Assembly (NCBI GenBank): GCA_018296165.2
Contig: JACKQL020000054.1
Span: 124,001 to 188,000 of the forward strand
Length of the DNA: 64,000 bases
From: Termitomyces sp. T153
Taxonomy: Eukaryota; Basidiomycota; Agaricomycetes; Agaricales; Lyophyllaceae
Direction: 5' to 3'
The translations under genes and the position numbers were made by a program. Under the pieces are notes generated by a model that was not told the origin of the DNA, made no database searches, and saw only the letters and a list, made by a program, of their open reading frames with translations. Shown in pieces: positions 11,955-24,319 of the stretch (position 1 is the first letter of the stretch; the number at the start of each line of letters is the position of its first letter).

Positions 11955-12212
11955 GTATTAAAAGAGACAAAGACTTACTTATCTATTTTTGGTATAATTG
12001 TGGATTGAACTATAGTTTATGGAATATGAGAGTGATTCTAATTTTACCTGCAAACAAACTTGATTGGGGCCAACATCTATGGGTTATGGCATGGTTTAGG
12101 ACAGAGTGGACTGTAGCCTAATCATAAAAAAAATCTGTTAAATTTTAATCTTGGGTACTTGTGTACCATTTCAAACAGTTCACCATTTCAAAACCCTGTG
12201 ACATATGACTCC

Positions 12213-12447
12213 TTTGCCGAAATAATGGTTTCGGTACAGGTCTTTTTTGGTGTGACTGGTGGCACTAAATTTGGCAGAGTGGTGTTTCCAAGCTGCATAA
12301 AAGCCCAGTATGCCTAAGTGCCTTGCAGCACCTAAATATTTTGACACTCTTGAGCAGAAAATATGACATTGTTGGGCCAGAAACTTCAAAATATGCGTGA
12401 CACTTCGGCAAATTTTGGACCCTTGTGACCCGTGATGTGCCGAAGTG
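12213..12447. repeat. MITE-like inverted repeat with CACTTCGGCA motif
   Basis: TTTGCCGAA at 12213 is answered by its inverse, TTCGGCAAA, at 12404. CACTTCGGCA at 12401 is answered by TGCCGAAGTG at 12438. The roughly 200-bp interior shows no convincing gene. Related wording (acttcggca, ccgaagtgtccg) recurs near 56360-56450. A small non-autonomous inverted-repeat element is the simplest reading. No target duplication was found. Confidence 0.4.
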
Positions 12448-12626
12448 ATCAAATGATACGGCAAAATCATAAGTGTATCTATCTTTGAGAGCGAAGATCG
12501 CCTCAACAAGGATATGTTGTTATCTGAGTGAGTGCTCGAGTGTACGTATTCATTCTCGCTTCCCAGTTGAAATACATAAATACGCGCTTGGAATGAGCAG
12601 GTCTCTACAATCTACCGAGAATTGAA

Positions 12627-14811
12627 ATGGTTCAGACTGCCAAAAGCTTTGCAACGTATCCTACTTTGATTGAGGTACATTGGAAGTTATCTGCGTCACT
12701 GGAGTCATGCCATGTTGACAAACCTTGAGCTAGGTTGATCCCTTCGTGTAAGTCGTGTCGCTGAAATAGCGGATTCACCTGACCTATCTGGCAAATCCAA
12801 GTCCTGGAAAGGAACAAAAGGTATCGCGACCTACTATTGCTTATTATTTTATACTCAACTGGTCGTACAGGGTCTCCATAATCGTTGGCAGTATGTCGTC
12901 CGTGTTGTCTATACCTTTTGTAGGGTTAACAAGCCTATGAAGCCCAGATATTCCTGCATACGTTACGGTAAAGCCTGGGGAAGTGAGCATGTGCCCCTTA
13001 TGAAGATGCCATCTGTATTGAACTAGTTTCTATCCAGATTTTCAAGATTCAATGCGTTGGTAGGTGATGTCTTGCATCTTTGGCTTTGTAACTAGCATCT
13101 GAGTAGTATCTTCCCATAGAATGGACGGGAGGCCAAATTCGGAACAATGACTGCATGTCTTTCTCGAAGCTGTCTTTTGGCTCTCTTTCAACTTGAAATC
13201 TGACATTCGGTCTGTAGGCGCCGATGACATCAGGGACATGGACCTGCTTAGTACCCATTATATCTCTGGGCCAATTGGAGTAGAGGGGGCCAAGCCAGGA
13301 GACTGTCTTGTCATTGAAATACTTGATGGTAAATGCCTCTCGCCAGAGCCAAAAAGTGGCCTGCTCGACTGACTTCTCCGACTAGTCAACTACTTTGAGA
13401 ACATGCCATGGGGATACACCGGTATCTGCGACCGTAAGGATGGTGGCCTCCTTGGTGAGCCTCCATTCCATATCTTCTACTTTCATTACATTCAGCTTTG
13501 ATTGATATTCAGGGACGGAATTCAATAGTAAAGCTGCCAAAGTCATTTGGGACCTGGAAGGTATCTATGCCAGCTCGAGGCACATCCACGGTGTTCGCTT
13601 TGCTGGCATCCCTCATCCCGGAATCATCGGGACTGCGCCCTCAGCAGAACTGCTCGATAAGTGGAACAAACGTGAAGAAAAGTTGATCGCGGACCATCCT
13701 AACGCTATTCCGCCTCTCGGAAACGTTCCCAATCCTAAGGGCGTATACATTGGCCAGGATATTCCTGAGGATCAGGAAACAAAGATTGCGTTGCAAGGTG
13801 CAAGGACTTTTCCTGGACGTGAGAATGGTGGTAATTGTGATGTACGTGTCTAGATCTTGCCCTTTATCTTGCTTTGTAATCACTATAACCTTCACCCTAG
13901 ATCAAAGACCTTTCTAAGTATCCTATGCTCCCTGCTTTTGAGATTATTCTCTTAATGGGTTGCTCAGGGGTTCGAGAGTCTATCTACCAGTCTTCGTCCC
14001 CGGAGCCAATTTTTCTGTCGGGGACCTTCACTTTTCTCAGGGTGATGTATGGTTCATTTCTGATGCACCGTTCAGACTCAGTTTCTCAATATCCTTCATT
14101 TTTCTTCAGGGCGAAATGACGATGTGCGGAGCCATAGAAATGGCTGGAGTCGTAACGTTGAGGACTAGCATCATCAAGGGCGGTATGGAAAAGTTCGGGT
14201 TGATGAACCCCATATTTTTGGCATGATCCTTTCATTGAATGACCTGATCAATCCATTGACCCGCTAAAGCCCTCTCCTATCGCCCCGCAATACAATCAAC
14301 AAGTCGTATTCGAGGGGATCAGCGCCGATGTCCATGGGGACGGGAAGCAGTACAACCTGGACGCCACAGTTGCTTATAAACAGGCCGCGTTGAACGCTAT
14401 CACCTATCTTGGCAAAGTTAGCCGAATCTCTGCGATATCTGGCTGGTAGACGGATACTGATATTTTGAAATCACATTCACAGATTGGCTACAGTGAGATT
14501 ATTCTGTACCCTTACAAATTTGGTGGCTCAGAATTAATCATGATCTTATTATTCTTTTAGCGAAAGAACAAGCTTATATGCTCCTTTCGGCAGCACCCAT
14601 TGAGAGTCACATCAGTTCTATCGTTGACTCACCAAACGCCTGCGTAACGATTGGCATACCTACTGCTATCTTTGATCAGGTTTTTTCCCTACTTGTTGGT
14701 ATCATGGTATGTGCTAATTATAAGCCACATCAGGACATCTCGCCAAAACCTGAAGGTTTCACGAAACGATATTTGGGTCAGTGCGCTATTGGGAGTGATG
14801 GAGTTATCTAG
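12627..14811 (+). CDS. Acetamidase/formamidase (FmdA/AmdA family)
   Basis: Sixteen exons: 12627-12674, 12770-12820, 12871-12890, 12943-12982, 13038-13059, 13120-13152, 13218-13328, 13386-13454, 13513-13841, 13901-13917, 13968-14046, 14110-14220, 14270-14416, 14483-14492, 14561-14679 and 14734-14811. They give 427 aa without a stop. Family blocks appear in order: GLHNRWHPDIP, VEWTGGQIRNND, RDMDLLSTHYISGPIGVEGA, ENMPWGYTGI, EGIYASSRHIHGVRFAG, PHPGIIGTAPSAELL, GGNCDIKDLSKGSRVY, VGDLHFSQGDGEMTMCGAIE, VHGDGKQYNLDATVAYKQAA and LLSAAPIESHISSIVDSPNA. The enzyme hydrolyses formamide or short amides to ammonia and the acid in the cytosol. Exon 14 is only 10 nt. Introns 6 (13153-13217) and 12 (14221-14269) start with GC. 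The first 33 residues are the least certain part. Confidence 0.85.
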
Positions 14812-15990
14812 GAAGTTTGGGAGTCAGACGCGAGCCGATTTGAAAGGTGTTGGTAGCAATGACAAAGAAACGAAATCACGGACTAGTCGAGCCAAAGATA
14901 CCAATGTCATGAAGATGGCTTGCGTCCTTATACTGCCAGTGAACAATAGATTGTATCGTTTGTAGATCATGATACACCCGCCTATAATTTTCATGCAAAC
15001 CTTGGTATTTGTGTTTTAGTGGATGATCATGCAGCTCACATCCAAAGGATTTTTATATCTCATTTACTGTGACTAGTCACACGATTATAGATCGAAGACC
15101 CGCTCCTCCTTCTACATCATTATCTCTACATTCTCTGGCCTATAACCCTCGTCGAGGCAATCTTGTTGCGCGTCCCACGCTAGGCCGCCGAGCCCAAGTG
15201 CTGATGGATACAAGTTGAGGAAATCACATCATGCAACAACGTATTTTTGCTTGGCTAACTTTTCGGGCCGCTTGCACACTCATTTTACAGACAGGGTCCT
15301 AGCTACAGGCAAGTCACCTCTTCTCTAGATGTTGATATACGTATACATGGCAGAAGTGGACAAAACTGCCGTGCAAGCTCGTGTAGACTGACGTTATCGT
15401 ACCCTCTTCCCTTGGCCGATTTTGAGTTGTACGTACACCACACTGAGCGTGCGCGCCCGTGTATCTTAAGTTGGTGCTGTACTCAAGTACGCGCGTTTCC
15501 TTACACACTCTAACAAACTGATATATTCTCCATTTCTTCCGACATACTGAATTCCAATCCTAATTAATTTCGTATTAGCTCATCCTACTGTCCCAAGGAT
15601 GGAATGCACACGCAGTTGCCATACGCCGGCCCCCGGTTCAAGTGAGCTATTAACCGCTGTTGAACGGACCCCATTTCAAATTGATTTCCGCCCATCTCGC
15701 AAGTCTGGTCCCGTTGATGATGTTGTAGAAATTCGAGATAATAGGCTAGTAAAGTGAGCGGTGCGCCGTCTTCCTTTGAAATGTCCATATTTTGATCAGT
15801 GATTTATTTCCTTCTACTCCTTTTGGTTATAGTGCAGCTCACATGTCCGGTCATTACTCGAACTCAAGTCGACACAGATCTCCCATGCTTCCGATCACAA
15901 GACAATATGATCTTCTCTTAAATACCTTGTCAATTGTTTCTCGATGACAGTGCGTCGAAGGCCCCCGCCTGTACGTTACGATTCAAAGAC
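14812..15990. other. Intergenic region upstream of the glycosidase gene
   Basis: No open frame with a recognisable product and no RNA gene was found. TTAAATA near 15919, about 70 nt before the glycosidase ATG, is the only core-promoter-like sequence I would name. Confidence 0.35.
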
Positions 15991-17353
15991 ATGCGTCACT
16001 CAATGTTTCCACTTCTCTCGCTCCTCTTCTTGATCTCGCAGTGGTCTACCGCTTGTGCAAGCACCCTTTCGAGTCTACGAGTCCGACGTCGAAATCCATT
16101 CCCTTTCGATCCTGGATTCCCCATCGACAAAGTCATCGTGACCGCGCTCAACATATCCACATACTCTTGGGAGCTTGGTACCGCGACTGAGGCACTCCTC
16201 GAGTTATATAGCCCCGAGTTGTCGGTGTTCGGCGATTCTCCGTTCGAAGCAGCGAAGAACCTATCGACGTGGTCTATCTTACCTCACGCACTAGCGTACG
16301 CGGCGGAAAAGATTGTCATCGGGACAGGCCCGAATGCGTTATCGGATGGTGATGGAGCTGTGGGTGATCCGGCAAGTTTGGGCGTCGGCGCTGTGCTTCT
16401 TGGAAAAGTGGAAGGCTATGAGCGTTTTGGAGCTGCAGCCGCTGCCGAGTATGAATTCATCACACAGGGAGCACCGAGGGCCTGGAACGGGGCAATCTCA
16501 CATCGGGTTGAATATGTTGAGCTATGGTATGTTCAGGGCCGAGTGAAATATTCTGCCCTGCTAATCGACGCGTTTTCGAAGGGCGGATTTCATTTACATG
16601 GCTCCTCCGTTCCTGGCCTATTACGCCGTGGAAACAAGAAACATTACCCTCCTACGCGAAGCCGTATACCAATGCCAGGCATACCGTCAAATCCTCCGAT
16701 ATAATACGACAACTGCAGACAAGAACTTCGAAGGACTTTGGGAGCACATTCTTGGCCCGGTTAAGAACGATCCCGGACTTTGGTCGACCGGAAACTCTTG
16801 GGCAGCCGCAGGTATGGCACGTGTCCTTGCCACTGTCATGAAAGCACCCGCTTTCCCCTCGAGCGACGATACTGAAGCTCAGGAGATTGCCAACTGGCGC
16901 AAGAATGCAGTCAAGACGTTGACGGACTTCATCAAAGAGATCGTAGACGGAGCGATTGGCGCCGGTCCAACCGCGTACGATAACAAGCTAATCAGGAACT
17001 ACTACAACAACCCGGACATTTTCGGAGAGACATCCGGAAGTTCGTTAATGGCCGCGACGGTGTACAGGCTGGCTGTATTGGTTCCTGACGTGTTTGGGAA
17101 TGACAAGTACATTCAATGGGCCGAAGGAATTAGGACGACGCTTGGGGGCACTTTCGTGAATGCTGACGGCACGATACTAGAGCACGTTGACCGAGATAAC
17201 GGGACGGTCAGGCCCGCAGTAAATCCTCTTGCCTGGACTGACGTTAATCCCTGGATGACGGGTAGCCCTGAGGGCCAGAGCTTTGTAGCTTTGCTGTATG
17301 CCTCATGGAGAGATTGCATTTATGCAGCACAATGTTGGAATGGACTAATCTGA
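15991..17353 (+). CDS. Secreted six-hairpin glycosidase (GH88/GH105-like)
   Basis: Two exons, 15991-16526 and 16582-17353, encode 435 aa. The ATG at 15991 opens a typical signal peptide with core MFPLLSLLFLISQWS and a likely cut after ACA. The alpha/alpha-toroid of six-hairpin glycosidases shows in blocks such as ELWADFIYMAPPFLAYYAV (joined across the intron), GLWEHILGPVKNDPGLWSTG and NSWAAAGMARVLATVM. Members of these families remove unsaturated uronic acids from the ends of pectin or glycan fragments. The exact substrate cannot be read here. The protein is probably secreted for plant or fungal wall breakdown. The 55-nt intron joins YVEL and W in phase. It shares no operon-like link with its neighbours. 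Confidence 0.8.
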
Positions 17354-17760
17354 TGCGGTTCAACTGTGGTCCGATTTAGAGTGTAATAGCTTTCGTTGTT
17401 ATGCTTACCTTGACGAAATTAATTGACTCAATCTTCTGCAACGCTAGCACCGAAAATTGATAGTTAGCTAAGTGAGAATGCTCGAAAATAAGCGTACTTT
17501 GCAAGATCGTTGTGCATCGTCTTGGTTGAGTGTTGAATTGTATAGTACACGAGAATCAAATTTGATGATGATAACGCGCAATTATATTTTTACAGGGCCT
17601 CCTTATCAGGTTACGAAAAGCTTTATTTCTATGATTCGTGATAATGTGTAGGGTAGCGTGAGTAAAAGAAACAAATGAGGGATGGTAAGTGATTGCAGGG
17701 GGCGGTAGTATATTTCCAGATACGAGACAGCAAAGAAACCACAAACAACGACCGGAACAT

Positions 17761-20700
17761 TTATTGCATCCTGCCAAGTACACGAGGTTGTGAGACGTCC
17801 GCCATGTTGATGAAGATATCGTCGGCGGGGTGGCGGTACAGCGGTGCACGGAGACGCTTTTGGTCGAGGTGGTGTCCAATGAAACCGATGCTGCGTCCGA
17901 GGACGAACAGACCATTGAGGGTACCAATGCGGATGTACTCCTCCGCCTCTTCAGGGGTGAACGCACCACTATCACGGAGCAGATCGACGAAGCAAACGGC
18001 AATGCACCCATCGACGTTCAAGATGAGGGTATCCTTCTTGGAGGTGGTGACCTTCTCGACGGCAAGAGCGTAGTCGAGGAGACTGTGGCTGGGGAAGTGC
18101 TTGCGCACGTACTCCTTGACAAGCTCGACACGGAGATCGGGGTTGTTGACACTCTTGATCTTGTGGCCGATACCGCTGATGAGCTTGTTGGCCTTCCTCG
18201 AGTTGTCGACGAACTCTCGGGGAGTGAGGCCGGTATCGCGGGCTTGTGAGAACATGGCGGCAGCCTCGTCGAGGGCACCACCGAAGCGGCTACCGATGGT
18301 GAGGAGACCAGAGGCCAGGGAGGAGATCAAGTCTTTGCCAGCACGGGTGGCGACAATGGTGTTCATGGCACTGTCGAAGACGATGAGCGATGGTGATGTG
18401 AGTGCATATTTGAGAGTTAACATACCCAGAGACAGCGGGACCGTGGTCGGCAGTGAGCATGAGAACCATCTCAATGAACTTGGTAGCCCAAGGAGGAAGG
18501 CCTACAGTGGAACGTAAGCCACAGAACCAAAAAAGATGAAGATGGAAGACATACGGCGCTTGAACCAAAGCAGCGAGACGACACCACCGAGACCAATGTC
18601 CTCCTTGAAGACATCCGAAATGCGCATACCAGCGTAGAGTAGCTCCTGGCCACGCTCGTCGGAGATAGTCGAGATGAACGCAGCGGGCTTGCGAATGAGA
18701 CCGAGCTCCTGTGCCCACTTGTAGTCCATAGGAATAACAGGAGGCTCACGTTCCTTCTTGGGGACAACAACACCCTTCTTGACAAGGTTCTGATACGTCT
18801 CCTTGAGCACATCAGGGAGCTCCTCGAACGTATTAGGGACGATGAATCCAGCGTCCCTCATTGCCTTGTTCTTCGCGTCCGCAGTCTCAAGCTCGCTATT
18901 CGCCATCGAGCCCGCATGCCCGAACTGCACCTCCGTCGTGAACATCTTCGCGCAGGTACCGATAGCCCAAGCAACAATAGGCTTCTTGATGAGACCACGC
19001 TTGACGGCGTCGATGACACGATACTCCTCGATACCACCGACCTCACCGAGCAGGACGAGCATCTTGCATTCGGGATCGGCCTCGTATCTGAGGAGATGGT
19101 CAATGAAGGTGGAGCCGGGGTAGCGGTCACCGCCGATAGCGATACCCTCGTAAGTGCCGTTAGTAACGATGGAGAGGATGTTGTTGAGCTCATTGGACAT
19201 GCCGCCAGATTTGGAAACGTAGCCAACGGATCCGGCGCGGTAGAGCTTGGATGAGATGATGTTGTCCATCATTCTGGAAAAATTGTTAATGAACATGTGT
19301 CGAGGAAGGATAGCAGAGAATTGGCACGTACCCTCCAGAGTTGCCGATCCTGAAGCATCCGGGCTTGATACCACCGACGGTGGCGGGGCCAATGATAAGA
19401 ACACCTTTCTCCTTAGCCTTCCAGAGAATCTCACGGGCGTGGCGCTCGGGGACACCCTCAGCGATGAGGGCAAGGGCCTTTATTTGAGGGAACTCAAGAC
19501 ACTCAAGGGTGCTCGAGTACACGCTACGCGACGAGGCAAAGTTGACGACGACATCAACGTCAGGGTGCTTGCCGACGGCCTCGGCAACACTAGTGTAGAC
19601 AGGAAGAAGGGTCTCCTTAGTTCCCCAGTAGAACTTCTGGATGTGGTGACCACCGAAGGGGTAGATCATAGCAGCAACACTAGGCGTCTCACGTCCGCAC
19701 GAGTAGTCGAAGTCGAGCATGCCCTGGATAGCACGGGGCTGGAGACCGTAGACAAAGGAGCGGGTGTGCTCATCGAATGGGCGGTAGGCGGGGCGAGAAG
19801 AAGGGCCGCTGGAGATGTCGAAACGGACAATCTGGTCGTTCGGTTGAGTGCGCTCGCCATCCTTGTGGATGGAGCCGACGCCACCCTCGGTAGGAACGTC
19901 AACGGGCTCGACTTGCGGAGGAGGGGTGTCAACCTGAACGCTGCGAGTGCCCTCAACAGAGGCAGTAACAGCCGTCTTTTTGACTTCAACGCCGAGGGCG
20001 AGAGGGACGATCTCGGTGATGTGAGTGTCGGGGCCGAAGACACGGATGGGGACACCGAGAGACTCGCCTAGGAGACGCATGGCCTTGAGACCCTCCTGAT
20101 AGTTAGGGCCACCACGGCGGACGAAGATCTTGACGTCGTGCGCAATGAGCTGGTTCTTGAACTCCTTGAGGGCTCGGATGATACCCTTGAAGGTGGCCGC
20201 GACGTTGGTGAAGTTGGCGATACCACCGCCAATGATGAGGATCTTGCCCTTGGGGTTGGGCTTGCCACGAGTAACGAGATCGAGGATGGTCTTGGCATAC
20301 TCGTAAGTTTGACCTTCGGAGGGAGCACCGGAGTACTCGCCGTAGTTGGCGAGTTCGTGAGCGAAACCATGGGCAGCAATAGCATCGGAGTAGACGACGG
20401 AAGCACCACCGCCGGCAACCATGGTCCAGACACGGCCCTCGGGGTTGAGAACAGTCAACTTGAGCGAAGCACCAGTCGAAGCATCAAGTTTTTGGATGTA
20501 AGCTTCTTCCTTGGTCAGATCACGACCGAAAGGAGCAGGCCACACCTGTACAACAAAGTCAGACGACGAAGAATTTCTTTACATGACCAAAAACTTACCA
20601 TCGGAGGACCACGATCAGCAGTGACCTTTCCGCCAGTAGTAGTAAGGGCAGTCGTTGATTCGTAGACAGTCAAGTCACGAGCAATAGCCCACTTGGGACC

Positions 20701-21791
20701 ACAAATGCTCTCGGCCGTCTGGTCGAGCTTGGCAGCCATGTCAAGATAGCATACCTGAGGTTCGCCGCCGTTGACACCATCGAGAACGACGAGAGGGTTG
20801 ATCTCAAGATACGCGAAGTGGAGGTCGACATAGACGCTGTAGAGACGAACGAGGAAGTCGACGAGAGTCTCCTTTTTGGCGGCGGGAACATGAGTGAGGA
20901 GGGTGGAGGTGATCTCCTCGCGGGAGGGGAAGGGTTTGTTGACTGGGATGTTGAGAACGAGGGCCTTGGAGTCGACATCACCAATGTCAACACCACCTTC
21001 GTGGGTGAAAAGGATAGCATCACCCTCACGGGCGGAAGTAATGCAGACGTAGTACTCGGTGTCGGAGGGATGAGGGAGGAATGGCTCAACAATGAAGTTG
21101 TTCAGAGTGCCAGTGATCGATTCAACCTGATAATTCAATAAGTTAGAACGGAAATTATTTGAGAGTTAAAAATAGATTTGGGAAATGAAAAACACGTTTT
21201 TCGGCGACTATATTTTCTTCCCGGTCACGCGCAAAGAAGAAAACGCGTCGATAGCATGCGCTAGAGCGTAAAGGCCGCTTCTTCGACAAAGATATGATGG
21301 ATATGATATGGATCCTCGATAGTCGTAATCGATAGAATCGCAATCCAGCGAGCACCCGAAAAAAACGAGGAAAGGCTGCGCATATAACGACAAGAGGCGA
21401 TGATCACACACCTTTTGGGGTTTCCCAGCGCGCTCAGAGATCCAAGCCTTTGCCTCGTCCCAGGTTTTGTTCAGTGCCAAGAGACCAGCCTTGCCGCGAC
21501 GCTTGATGAGCTGATCTGGCTTTGCGACGAGCTTGGTGTTGAAAACCCAGCTGGGGAGCTTGCTGTCGGGTGTAATCGTGTTGGTCTCAGCATCCCACGA
21601 GATCTGGGCAACTCGGGCCTGAGGGAAAGAGAATTTTGTCTTGATGGTAGCATGGGGAGCAACCGGAGGCGCGCGCTCGAGCCAGTAAGCAAGGAGGAGT
21701 TTGGCGTCATATTCGCGGATAGCTATGAGATCGGGTGTTGGTCGCTGTTGCGCACGATGAGCAAGCAGTTGTACGCACCTTTAGACGACAT
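17761..21791 (-). CDS. ACL: ATP-citrate lyase, fused single-chain form
   Basis: Seven exons on the minus strand: 21791-21779, 21722-21412, 21126-20599, 20545-19332, 19273-18555, 18501-18426 and 18370-17761. They give 3471 nt, 1156 aa. An ATP-grasp/citrate-binding half contains [12 protein letters not shown] and [18 protein letters not shown] CoA-ligase/succinyl-CoA-synthetase-like half contains [11 protein letters not shown] with the phosphohistidine. A C-terminal citrate-synthase-like domain contains [14 protein letters not shown]. The enzyme makes cytosolic acetyl-CoA and oxaloacetate from citrate, ATP and CoA for lipid synthesis and acetylation. The fused form is usual in basidiomycetes and animals, while ascomycetes carry two genes. 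Introns are 53-58 nt, apart from intron 2 with 285 nt. Strong codon bias leaves long antisense open frames that are not genes. Confidence 0.95.
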
Positions 21792-23283
21792 GATGGAGGA
21801 GGGAGGAGGAACAAGGAGAATGTAAGGAATAGAATTAGTCGGCCGCGGGGGTTATAGGACAATTTTGCTATCCACCCCAAAGTTCACACGCATTATTTCC
21901 TACCTCGTACCATTCGTCAAATCTAATCATCATCCCATTTTTTGCTCCCTGATCCAGAGTGCTATGATTATCAATCTTTCAGGGACTATAAGCATCTGTT
22001 TCGGTTTGTGACATGGAATGTTTTGTGCCGTAAGGCCTCCTCATGGAGTCGCGATCCCCAAGAATGTAGGGACACCAATCACTGAACCCTGTATCAATAG
22101 GATGGATAGTCATCAATTCTTGGGTACCTCATAAGATGAATCGGCTAGTATTCCGGTCTAACCCTCACGATACATACCAATGTCCATCGACATCCGTCAC
22201 GACCGGGATCAAACAGTGCTCTGATCGGATATATTGCGATGCAATGAGCGAGCGGAAGCGGTGGCGCGCACCAACGAACCTTAGTCGTATATGTCTCTCC
22301 ATGTGAACGAACCAAAACTGACGAAACACAGGAGCACGGTTCCAAGGCCACACACCTTATCTTGTATATCCAGATCTGGGGTGTATCTCACCTAGTACCT
22401 ATGTACTCGGCTGGTGTTCTACTGTGAGTGGGCGCAAGTTGTTCCACATTGCTATACAAAGGTGTGTCAAAGGATGTACGCACCCGCACCGGTACAACCG
22501 GCCGAGTGATACGGCAAAAAGTTGACCACTTCACAAAAAATAACGCGATAAAAATAACGCGATACATACTATATGGATCCTTATGTCATTTGACTTTCCA
22601 TGTGGCGAAGCAAGACGTACGGGTTGAGGATGTACGATTGCGAGGGCTTTCCTCGTCCTAAGTGTATATGAAGTACGGCTTGACAGCTACATCGCAGGTG
22701 TTGTAAGCTTAACTTGAACATCCGTTTTGAATTACTTACTTCCCTCTGAATCTTTTCAGCTGTAGCCGGGCCTTCAACTTGGACATGGCCACATCACGAT
22801 TCCTTCACCAAACGCTCTGTTCGTGGAATGCGTTGAGTCCTCACAAATAACCTCGACAAGAGAAACGAAACCATTGATATCTTCGGAAAGCGGAATGCGA
22901 GTATTATACCGATGTCGCCTGACAAAAATCAGTCTACTACCCAGCATTCCGCGTCATGACCTCAAGAGCAGACAAGGAGTATGATAAGCTTATTCACTTA
23001 TGAATATCGGGCTTCTTCGACATCATCACGTTGTCACCTTCCAGGTACGGGCCAATCATCATTAATGGCCTAGCCAAGACTAAAGGCAAGTTGTTCAGCT
23101 AATTCAGTTCAAAAGAACATCGTGGCCTTACGCAACCTAATCCACATTCATATCGCGTCGTACTTATGTGGTCATATGATATATTGGATCGCCATTCGCG
23201 GCCGAAACAGGAGGTAAGTTCTGGACTCCAACAGATAAGAGCTCGCTTTAAAAGATGCTGAACTCATCGTGGGCCTTGTGATC
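21792..23283. other. Intergenic region
   Basis: This contains the ACL promoter side (up to about 22000) and nothing else I can name. A GC-rich patch near 22480-22540 (accggccgagtgatacggc) weakly resembles the CACTTCGGCA repeat family, and a doubled AATAACGCGATA follows at 22540-22564. No gene or RNA is supported. Confidence 0.35.
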
Positions 23284-23643
23284 ATGTACAGAACGGCTCT
23301 CATTGTTGTTCTCGCCTTCTCTTTCGTCTCGTATGCAGCTGTACGTCCCATGTTTACATCTTGATTCCTTGGCGACTTCGCAACCACTAGTCCTAATCGC
23401 ATCCTAGATCGTGCCCCCGGTCCACGCCGATAGCACAGCTCATCACACTATCATCGAAGAACGACCGTTCTTGGTTGACAGGGACCCAACAGTGGTGAAG
23501 ACGTCTGTCTTTCGTGTATCTTAAACAAGTATTGTGCGACGCTAATCGTTCACCCTGTCACAGACAAAACTCAACCTCTATTCCTAAAGTCCAACCACCA
23601 CCCCACGGTGAAGCGCATTGGCCCCCAGACTGGTGATACCTAA
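23284..23643 (+). CDS. Putative small secreted protein
   Basis: The ATG at 23284 opens MYRTALIVVLAFSFVSYAA, a good signal peptide. Exon 1 (23284-23340) ends at a GTACGT donor. The acceptor at 23407 gives IVPPVHADSTAHHTIIEERP in phase. After VVKT the path is ambiguous. Reading through gives a stop near 23524. Two alternative GT donors (near 23500 and 23511) spliced to the CACAG near 23564 give different tails. One is proline-rich (KVQPPPHGEAHWPPDW). The other holds a Lys-Arg (HHPTVKRIGPQTGDT) and ends at 23643. Length is about 60-80 aa. No cysteines and no known family. I infer secretion only. Confidence 0.4.
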
Positions 23644-24319
23644 CTCCTGGATACAACGACTAAGTCAGTCATCTTGTGTATCTGGTAGTGAACTCAAATA
23701 ACCAAATGAAGATTGTTTTCTGTGCTGCTGCGATACTAGTCCGAAGCCATACTTGAACTCCTGAACCGAAATGCTCGATTACATTTGCTCTTGATCTTCA
23801 TGCCTTGCCTCACGCCGATGGTGAACATTATAAAGTTATAAAGCGTGATTAAAGGTGTCGAGATCTGACAAAAGAGTTTTTAAGGCACGTCGTTCTTTGC
23901 ATAAGCTACATCGGCTTGAGGACCAGAGATAGTAGTGAGTGAATAAACTATAATCAATCACACTGTGAATGTCATGCCATGGTAGTCCAGTCATTGACAG
24001 ATGGTGCATCGATGATGACTTGTGCCGTTATGAGTTGGTTGTGAGATGAAAACGAGGACGAATTGTTATGAAAAAATATGTGACCAGCCATTGACCAGAA
24101 GGAAAGTTGACTGACGTCGATAGAAACTCTTGCTTTACACCGGGTATACACAATGTGCCAGAGCGGTCGCCCTTCGTGATTGTCTCGCCTGATCCGCTGT
24201 AAGCCGGTAACCCTATCCATCTCAGGAGTCGGATCCCATCTCGTCCATTTCTAAACTCCTACAAAGTTATCGTCAAGTGCCCACAGGCTACTGACCTCGA
24301 CGTCAACCGTGACGTGGTC

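Noticed and set aside
13641..13895. Minus-strand frame over the formamidase exons.
   Set aside because: The plus strand holds the conserved formamidase blocks with in-phase introns.
19247..20071. 274-codon plus-strand open frame antisense to ATP-citrate lyase (and others at 17830, 18916, 20138, 20818).
   Set aside because: They are the mirror of a strongly codon-biased, GC-rich gene. Their composition (Asp/Gly/Val-rich runs) follows from the sense codons and no domain is present.
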